Positions 58,807 to 64,000 of a stretch of DNA of 64,000 nt are shown here, one piece after another. Origin of the DNA: Pseudomonadota bacterium (GTDB lineage Bacteria > Pseudomonadota > Gammaproteobacteria > Steroidobacterales > Steroidobacteraceae); NCBI GenBank assembly GCA_018241525.1, contig JAFEDR010000009.1, positions 248,001 to 312,000 of the forward strand, written 5' to 3'. Each line of letters opens with the position of its first letter. Position 1 is the stretch's first letter. The translations under genes were made by a program, and so were the position numbers. The notes beneath the pieces were generated by a model that saw only the letters and a list, made by a program, of their open reading frames with translations, made no database searches and was not told where the DNA came from.

Positions 58807-60429
58807 ATGCTGCGACAACGACTCGACGGCAGTGATCGCGCTCCTCTTGCCGGCGCCCGCGCCGCTGCCGCGTGCCCGGCCGACGATCCGATCGAGATCA
58901 GCGTGATCCTCTGCCGGCCGCGCGGCGAGTGGCTGAACGACGCCCTCGACCGACTCGCCGGTGGCCAGCGGCACTATCCGTCGATGACGCGCGAGCGTTT
59001 CACCGAGCTGCATGGCGCCTCGCTGCGGGACATCGACGCCGTGACGGACTTTGCCCGCGCCCACGGGCTTTCGATCATGCAGGTCGATCGCGCCCGACGC
59101 ACGATGAGGCTCGCCGGCTCCATCGGCAGCGCCAACGCGGCGTTCGGCGTCGAGTTGCGCGAGTTTCACCATCCCGGCTGGCGCTATCGCGGCCACATCG
59201 GCGGCATCCTGCTGCCGACGACGGTGATCGGCTCGGTGGAAGCCGTGCTCGGACTGGACGACCGGCCGCACGCGCGTCCGCACTTCAGGCTGCGACCGCC
59301 AAGCGAACAGACCCGGCCGTCCTACGCGCCCACCGAGGTCGCCGCACTGTACGGATTCCCTGACGGCGACGGCAGCGGCGAGTGCGTCGCGATCGTCGAA
59401 CTTGGCGGCGGCTACCACCTGGTCGACCTGGCGCACTACTTCGCGAAGCAGCACTTGCCGATCCCGACCGTCATTCCGGTCTCGGTCGACCATGCCGCCA
59501 ACCACGCCACCGGCGATCCCAACGGGCCCGATGGTGAGGTAATGCTCGACATAGAAATCATCGGCAGTCTCGCGCCAAAATCCCGGATCGGCGTCTACTT
59601 TGCGCCGAATACCGAGGCCGGCTTCGTCAACGCGGTGACGACGGCGATCCACGACCGCCAGCTGCACCCGAGCGTGCTGTCGATCAGCTGGGGCGCCGCC
59701 GAGGAGAGCTGGAGCGGCCAGGCGCTGCGCGCGTTGGACGCGGCGTTCCAGGACGCGGCCGTGCTCGGCGTGTCGGTCGTCGTCGCCGCCGGCGACAGCG
59801 GCTCCAGCGACGGGCTCGCCGATGGCAAGGACCACGTCGACTTCCCGGCGTCCAGTCCGCACGTGCTCGCCTGCGGCGGCACCACGCTGATCGCGCGCGA
59901 TGGTGCGATCGCAAGCGAGACGGTGTGGAACGACCGGCCGGCACGGGGCGCGGGTGGCGGCGGCATCAGCCACGTGTTTCCCGTGCCACAGTGGCAACGA
60001 GGCCTCAGCGTGGTGCGGGACGGGCAGCGCGTGGCGCTCGCGATGCGCGGCGTGCCGGACGTCGCGGCCGATGCCGATCCGCTCACCGGCTACGACGTGC
60101 GGGTCGATGGCTACGACGCCGTGGTCGGCGGGACGAGCGCCGTCGCGCCGCTCTGGGCCGGGCTCGTCGCCCGGATCAACAGCGGCGCGACGACGAAGCT
60201 TGGCTACCTGAATCCACTGCTCTATTCGCACCGCGAGGTGTTTCACGACGTCACGCGTGGTGACAACGGCGACTTCGCGGCCACCGTCGGCTGGGATGCC
60301 TGCACTGGTCTCGGCTCACCGATCGGTCGGCGCGTTGCCGACACGGCCAGCCGGCGCGCCGGGGCAAAGCCGGCGGTACGACGCGATCGCAGGCGCAAAC
60401 CGGCGGACGAACCGCCCGCGGCTCGCTGA
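58807..60429 (+). CDS. Sedolisin (S53) serine-carboxyl peptidase
   Basis: 540 residues. A propeptide-like region (about 25-160, pro-kumamolisin type) precedes the catalytic domain. Catalytic E244 and D248 (DGEVMLDIE), oxyanion D330 (AAGDSGSSDG) and nucleophile S444 (GGTSAVAPLWAG) are all in place; the calcium site is near HDVTRGDNGDF and GWDACTGLGSP. Sedolisins are acid-active endopeptidases, usually secreted after self-cleavage. No signal peptide is visible at the N-terminus, and the C-terminus is a basic Arg-rich tail (RRDRRRKPADEPPAAR). Export would need another route, or a missed upstream start. A small acidic gene follows. Confidence 0.9.
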   Translation: MLRQRLDGSDRAPLAGARAAAACPADDPIEISVILCRPRGEWLNDALDRLAGGQRHYPSMTRERFTELHGASLRDIDAVTDFARAHGLSIMQVDRARRTMRLAGSIGSANAAFGVELREFHHPGWRYRGHIGGILLPTTVIGSVEAVLGLDDRPHARPHFRLRPPSEQTRPSYAPTEVAALYGFPDGDGSGECVAIVELGGGYHLVDLAHYFAKQHLPIPTVIPVSVDHAANHATGDPNGPDGEVMLDIEIIGSLAPKSRIGVYFAPNTEAGFVNAVTTAIHDRQLHPSVLSISWGAAEESWSGQALRALDAAFQDAAVLGVSVVVAAGDSGSSDGLADGKDHVDFPASSPHVLACGGTTLIARDGAIASETVWNDRPARGAGGGGISHVFPVPQWQRGLSVVRDGQRVALAMRGVPDVAADADPLTGYDVRVDGYDAVVGGTSAVAPLWAGLVARINSGATTKLGYLNPLLYSHREVFHDVTRGDNGDFAATVGWDACTGLGSPIGRRVADTASRRAGAKPAVRRDRRRKPADEPPAAR

Positions 60430-60517
60430 AGCCTGCGGCCGCCGGGGCGATGGCGGCTGCCGCAGGGCGCCGTCACGAACCCCCCGCTTCTTCATGAACC
60501 TGAACCGGAGATGAACA

Positions 60518-60715
60518 ATGCCGCTGAAGCGCAAGCGACCGGATGACGCACACGCCCTCGTCGACAACCTGCTGGCGTCGATCGAGGAGTTTCTGGCGGC
60601 GCGGGACCAGCACGACAGCGAGGAACGCGCCTCGGAATCGCCCGACCGCGATTCGCCGCACGCCGTCCACGACACCGCGGATTCGTCGCCAGGCGCCGAG
60701 CCGGGCGCGCTCTGA
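60518..60715 (+). CDS. Small acidic hypothetical protein
   Basis: 65 residues. MPLKRKRPDDAHALVDNLLASIEEFLAA, in pieces a basic start followed by an amphipathic helix, then a disordered Asp/Glu/Ser-rich tail (DSEERASESPDRDSPH). GGAG lies 8 bp before the ATG at 60518, which supports real translation. No family recognised. It follows the sedolisin gene by 88 bp in the same direction and might be a partner or inhibitor, but nothing in the sequence proves it. Confidence 0.55.
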   Translation: MPLKRKRPDDAHALVDNLLASIEEFLAARDQHDSEERASESPDRDSPHAVHDTADSSPGAEPGAL

Positions 60716-60855
60716 CGACGCGATGCGCGGGCCGCGTGGCGCGCCCGCGCGCGAAGCGCCGCGGTTGTCACCGATCGGCGACGCATTTCGTCGCCCTCGC
60801 GCCGGGCGCGCGGTCTATCTTCGCTCCTCCCTCGACCGTCCGACGGAGGCGACAC

Positions 60856-61446
60856 ATGGCGTTCTTCAGAGACATGGTTCCCGGCAACCCGCGCGAGACC
60901 GGACCCACGACCAGCGGCCCGGCACCTGCCCCGCGCGAACCGGCGAAGATTGGCGAGAGTCCGCCACGCGCGGCCGAGAAGCCGGAAGTGACGCCACCGC
61001 CACGCACATTGGCCCGGCCTGAACCCGCCGAGCCGCGTCCCTCCGCCGCGCCGGCTGCGTCCGAGCCGCGCGAAGATGCGACCGAGTCGGTGATCGGCCC
61101 GCAGCTCACGCTCGACGGCAAGATTGAAGGCGTGGGTCACGTGCGCATCGCCGGTCGCTTCAAGGGCGACGTGAACGTGCAGGGCAATCTCACGATCGAG
61201 CGCGGCGCCCAGGTCTCGGGCCAGGTGCGTGCGAAGCAGGTCGTGGTCGCCGGCACGCTCGACGGCAATATCGACGGCGCCGAGCGGGTCGAGCTGCAGA
61301 AGACCGCCGTTCTCACCGGCGACCTGAAGGCGGCCTCGCTGGTCGTGGCCGGCGGCTCGCGAATGCGTGGCCAGGTCGAGTTCGGCTGGGAAGAGGCGCC
61401 GGCCGGTCGCAGCGCGACCCCGCTGCGGGTGGAACCAGGCGGATGA
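60856..61446 (+). CDS. Bactofilin-family cytoskeletal protein
   Basis: 196 residues. An N-terminal Pro/Ala-rich disordered stretch (about 1-75) is followed by the bactofilin beta-helix: VIGPQLTLDGKIEGVGHVRIAGRFKGDVNVQGNLTIERGAQVSGQV in pieces, with the rungs about every 17-19 residues and the family phrase 'G...G.I.G...V.I.G...G.I'. Bactofilins polymerise without nucleotide and shape stalks, cell width or polar assemblies. GGAGGCGAC precedes the ATG. Its stop overlaps the next start (ATGA), so the zinc-ribbon protein is probably a partner. Confidence 0.9.
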   Translation: MAFFRDMVPGNPRETGPTTSGPAPAPREPAKIGESPPRAAEKPEVTPPPRTLARPEPAEPRPSAAPAASEPREDATESVIGPQLTLDGKIEGVGHVRIAGRFKGDVNVQGNLTIERGAQVSGQVRAKQVVVAGTLDGNIDGAERVELQKTAVLTGDLKAASLVVAGGSRMRGQVEFGWEEAPAGRSATPLRVEPGG

Positions 61447-61889
61447 GCGCCGCCCGCGCCGGCGAGCCCGGCCGGACGCGCACCTGCCCGCACTGCAAGG
61501 CGACCATCCTCGACAGCGCGGACGTCTGCCCGCAGTGCCAGCATCACCTGCGCTTTGGCGCTGCGAGCCAGGCCGGGCGGCAGTCAGAGGCAGTGTTCCG
61601 GCTCGAGGGAACGGTCGCCAACGAGACGGGCGGCGGGGTCTGGGAATACGACCTCGTGGTCGCGCTGTACGACGCGCGCGGGGCGCAGCTCGCCCGCCAG
61701 GTGGTCCACGTCGGCGCACTGCCGCCGGGCGACGTGCGCCGCTGCCTCGTATCGCTGGACGTGCGACCCGCCGACGCGCCGCGAGCGGTCGCCGAGGTCA
61801 GCGTGCCGCGACGCACGCCGCCGCGTCCGCCGGCACCGAGCCGCACCGTGCGGACGGGTCCGCCGCCGGCGCCCGGCAAGGGTCGCTGA
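61443..61889 (+). CDS. Zinc-ribbon hypothetical protein coupled to bactofilin
   Basis: 148 residues. An N-terminal zinc ribbon, TCPHCKATILDSADVCPQCQ (two CxxC pairs, about 15-34), is joined to a beta-sandwich-like domain: FRLEGTVANETGGGVWEYDLVVALYDARGAQLARQVVHV, in pieces, with 'G.V.N.......V.V...D..G', as in FxLYD-type domains, and a Pro-rich tail. The ATG overlaps the bactofilin stop by 4 bp. Not recognised as a named protein; a role in bactofilin assembly is inferred only from the coupling. Confidence 0.75.
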   Translation: MSAARAGEPGRTRTCPHCKATILDSADVCPQCQHHLRFGAASQAGRQSEAVFRLEGTVANETGGGVWEYDLVVALYDARGAQLARQVVHVGALPPGDVRRCLVSLDVRPADAPRAVAEVSVPRRTPPRPPAPSRTVRTGPPPAPGKGR

Positions 61890-61920
61890 CCCAAGCGACG
61901 CCTCGCCGGCGCCCGCGCAA

Positions 61921-62697
61921 TCAGCTCGCGATCAGGTCGCGGTACGCCCGCCAGGTCGCGTGACCGAGCAGCGGGATCACCAGGATCATCCCGCACAGCA
62001 GGGTCGCGAAGCCCGCAGCGGTCAGCACGACGATCATCGCGGCCCAGATCGCCATCGGCAGCGGATTGCGGCGGATCACCGCGAGGCTCGTGCGGATCGC
62101 CTCGCCGGCGCGCGCATGCCGCGAGATGATCAACGGCACCGTGACGACCGACATGCAGAACACGGCGAGCGCGAGGAGGCCACCGGTCGCGACGTAGGCG
62201 ACGATCCGCTCCCGCGTCAGGTCCTGCGCCACGCCTAGGTAGAACGCGTTCGTCAGGCTCGGTGCCGGCAATCGCAGCACGCCGCTCAGCAGCACCTCCG
62301 ACACGAGCAGCCAGAGCACGGCGACCAGCGCGAGGATTCCGCCGTAAGCCAGCAGCGCGCGATCCTCGCGGCGGAGCGGCTCGAGCGAATCGTCGAAGCC
62401 TGCCGGCAGACCTTCCTGCAGCCGCCGCGACAGCTCGCACAGCCCGGTGGCCATGACCGGCGCGACCAGCAGGAAGCCGGTCACCGAGGCCGCGATCAGG
62501 TACGGGTGCGCGCCGAGAACGGTCAGCAGCATCCACCCGAACAGCGTCATCGCGAGCCCGTACGTGACGCTCACCCGGAAGCTCTTGGCAAGATCGACGA
62601 CAGCCCGCCCGAGCCACACGAAGGGCCGCCGGGCGCGGATCTTGCGCACCTCGACGTGCAGGGACGGCGTGAGGGAGTGATCGGCGACAGTATGCAT
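61921..62697 (-). CDS. DUF2189 integral membrane protein
   Basis: 258 residues with about six membrane helices (YGLAMTLFGWMLLTVLGA, LIAASVTGFLLVAPVMATGL, LLAYGGILALVAVLWLLVSEVLL, then ATGGLLALAVFCMSVVTVPLII, WAAMIVVLTAAGFATLLCGMILVIPLLGH). The order WLGRAVVDLAKSFRVSVTYGL, FLLVAPVMATGLCELSRRLQEG and PLLGHATWRAYRDL is that of DUF2189, a family of uncharacterised membrane proteins. GGGAGG precedes the ATG at 62697. Transcribed alone, convergent with the bactofilin operon. Confidence 0.85.
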   Translation of the reverse strand: MHTVADHSLTPSLHVEVRKIRARRPFVWLGRAVVDLAKSFRVSVTYGLAMTLFGWMLLTVLGAHPYLIAASVTGFLLVAPVMATGLCELSRRLQEGLPAGFDDSLEPLRREDRALLAYGGILALVAVLWLLVSEVLLSGVLRLPAPSLTNAFYLGVAQDLTRERIVAYVATGGLLALAVFCMSVVTVPLIISRHARAGEAIRTSLAVIRRNPLPMAIWAAMIVVLTAAGFATLLCGMILVIPLLGHATWRAYRDLIAS

Positions 62698-62826
62698 GGA
62701 GACCTCCCGCGATACAGGTCGCTGCGATGGAACGTTCAGCGGGAGCATATACCCCGGCCCGCGCGGGCGGCAGCCGTGCGCGGACGCCGCCGGATCGCGG
62801 CGCAGCATCGACCTCGTCGCGCGGGC

Positions 62827-63582
62827 CTAACGCGCCGGAACCTGCCAGCCGGCCGCTCGCCCCGCCCGCTCCGCGGATGCATCAAGCGGTTCGCCGTCGA
62901 TGTCGTCGCTCACGGCGCGCAGCACCGCCGGCGCCAGCTCGGACGCCGCGGTGCGCAATTCCCCGCTGGCGCCGGCTGCAGGGCTGGCGACCGCGACCCC
63001 GACCCGCCACGATCCGTCGACGCGGCAGGCGGCGCCGCTGACGGGCCTCGCGCCCTGCAGCACGAAGGCGCGACAGAAGGCGCCGGCGCGGTCCCGGTAG
63101 CTGAGACCGATCCGCACACCGGAGCCCGCGTCTCCTTCTCCGGAGAGCTGCTCGGAAAGCGCCGCCGCGAGGCGGCCGCGCGCCACGAGGCCACCGGCGC
63201 CGAGCGCCAGCTCCGGGCCCGCCCGCCCGGCGCTCCAGAGCTGCGCAGCGATCACGCCGAGCGCCAGGCTCGCGGCCATGGCGGCCCATTCCCGCCCCGC
63301 CCACCGGCGCGCGCGCGCGGCACCCCGCGCTCGGCGCTGGGCGAGATCGGCAACCGCCGCGGCCGGTGCCGGTGCCGCCAGCACCGCACGCAGCGCCGCC
63401 GGCACCGGCTCCGAGAGCTCGGCGCCGTACGCACGCTGCAGCCGGTCGCGCTGCTGCTCGAGCGCCGCAATGCGCGCCGCGAGCGGCGGGTCCGACGCCA
63501 GCCGCCGTGCCAGCGCCGCATGCTGCTCGGCGTCGAGCTCGCCGTCGACGTAGCGCATCAGGGTCTCTTCATCGACGCTCAT
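62827..63582 (-). CDS. Membrane anti-sigma factor of the adjacent ECF sigma factor
   Basis: 251 residues. The N-terminus (SVDEETLMRYVDGELDAEQHAALARRL) is an anti-sigma start without a zinc-finger HxxxCxxC. A membrane helix follows near residues 98-113 (WAAMAASLALGVIAAQLW), and the rest is periplasmic with two cysteines (FCRAF, GAACRV). Its start overlaps the sigma stop (ATGA), the standard arrangement of an ECF sigma/anti-sigma pair. It should hold the sigma factor at the membrane until a periplasmic signal triggers release. The signal is unknown. Confidence 0.82.
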   Translation of the reverse strand: MSVDEETLMRYVDGELDAEQHAALARRLASDPPLAARIAALEQQRDRLQRAYGAELSEPVPAALRAVLAAPAPAAAVADLAQRRARGAARARRWAGREWAAMAASLALGVIAAQLWSAGRAGPELALGAGGLVARGRLAAALSEQLSGEGDAGSGVRIGLSYRDRAGAFCRAFVLQGARPVSGAACRVDGSWRVGVAVASPAAGASGELRTAASELAPAVLRAVSDDIDGEPLDASAERAGRAAGWQVPAR

Positions 63583-64000
63583 GGCTCACTCCGTCCGCCG
63601 AGCAGCCGCTGCAGGGCCTCGCGTCCGCGAGCGAGCCGGCTGGTCAGCGTTCCGATCGGGATGTCGAGCACCGTCGCCGCCTCGCGGTATGGCAGGCCTT
63701 CGACCAGCACAAGCAACAGCGCCGAGCGCTGCTCTTCCGGCAGGGACTCCATGGCGCGCTGCACCGAAAGCGTGTCGTCGACGCTGCCCTCCGCGGCAGG
63801 CACCGTGGCAAGCGCGGTGTCGAGCACGTCGACCTCGCCGCGGCGGCGGCGCGCGCGCACCTCGTCGAGCCAGGTATTTCGGACGATCGTGAACATCCAG
63901 CTGTCGAGCCTCGTGCCAGGTTGCCAGGAACCGATCCGGGCGAGGGCCTTCTCGAGCGCGGCCTGCAGCACGTCGTCGGCATCCGCGGCGTGGCGCGTCA
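63579..64000 (-). CDS. ECF-family RNA polymerase sigma factor (partial, 5' end outside window)
   Basis: The frame stays open through base 64000, so at least 139 residues are present and the N-terminus is missing. Region 2 is visible in ADADDVLQAALEKALARIGSW with RLDSWMFTIVRNTWLDEVRARRRRG, and region 4 in LPEEQRSALLLVLVEGLPYREAATVLDIPIGTLTSRLARGREAL, in pieces, the sigma-70 region 4 helix-turn-helix. The stop overlaps the anti-sigma start by 4 bp. It directs RNA polymerase to a stress or signal regulon. The target promoters cannot be named from here. Confidence 0.9.
   Translation of the reverse strand, partial: TRHAADADDVLQAALEKALARIGSWQPGTRLDSWMFTIVRNTWLDEVRARRRRGEVDVLDTALATVPAAEGSVDDTLSVQRAMESLPEEQRSALLLVLVEGLPYREAATVLDIPIGTLTSRLARGREALQRLLGGRSEP

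Noticed and set aside
1-64000. CRISPR arrays, tRNA or rRNA genes, insertion sequences, attachment sites
   Set aside because: No regularly spaced repeats, no cloverleaf-like segments, no transposase or integrase genes and no flanking duplications were seen.

Overview
The window is a 64-kb stretch of very GC-rich, tightly packed bacterial chromosome. No rRNA, tRNA, CRISPR array, insertion sequence or prophage gene was seen. Two large TonB-dependent receptors (one of the Xanthomonas/Caulobacter type), an UrcA-family protein, a tryptophan-halogenase-like gene in a sugar operon, a bactofilin and frequent 4-base start/stop overlaps suggest an aerobic, scavenging Gram-negative proteobacterium. A Gammaproteobacterium near Xanthomonadales/Steroidobacterales/Nevskiales is my guess. 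A Caulobacter- or Sphingomonas-like alphaproteobacterium cannot be excluded from sequence reading alone.

Layout. 1-14.7 kb is a catabolic island: the tail of a CaiB/BaiF CoA-transferase, a divergent GST, then two Rieske-oxygenase operons holding an HMG-CoA-synthase-like/DUF35 fusion, a thiolase, SDRs, an AhpD-like protein, a PQQ/cytochrome dehydrogenase of the polyvinyl-alcohol-dehydrogenase type and a VOC protein, ending at a TonB receptor. Both Rieske promoters carry the same inverted repeat (AAAAACAG-N6-CTGTTTTT in its perfect form), so they are probably one regulon. 14.8-27.2 kb is mixed housekeeping and signalling: SRPBCC, GNAT, two c-di-GMP proteins, an ATP-grasp-like protein, a CBS protein, a GFA protein, a 2OG oxygenase, DUF4139, and a TetR/SRPBCC pair with two clear operators. 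27.7-31.0 kb is a HAD phosphatase/OPA transporter/MFS operon. 31.0-34.5 kb holds small exported or stress-like proteins (DUF1579-like, GFA, cytochrome P460-like, UrcA, CmcJ-like).

34.6-49.8 kb is a complete N-acetylglucosamine/chitin-oligomer utilisation locus. Leftward run TonB receptor, GH20 hexosaminidase, a PTS IIA-HPr-EI fusion, NagE-type PTS IICB with a second decayed IIB, a flavin halogenase and a cupin/JmjC-like protein. Rightward run a NagR-like GntR regulator, SIS-type glucosamine-6-phosphate deaminase and NagA. The divergent control region carries two matching arrays of three ACTGGT-type half-sites spaced exactly 11 bp apart. Together these genes could bring in GlcNAc oligomers through the outer membrane, cut them, phosphorylate GlcNAc on entry, and deacetylate and deaminate it.

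49.9-57.3 kb pairs a trimethylamine-dehydrogenase-like flavoprotein, which keeps the flavin cysteine but has lost two of three amine-binding aromatics, with a divergent MttB-family methyltransferase, followed by a quinohaemoprotein alcohol dehydrogenase with a DYD (lanthanide-type) motif and a MATE exporter. 57.3-64 kb holds an MBL-fold hydrolase, a sedolisin peptidase behind tandem RNA hairpins, a small acidic protein, bactofilin plus a zinc-ribbon partner, DUF2189, and an anti-sigma/ECF sigma pair that runs off the right edge.
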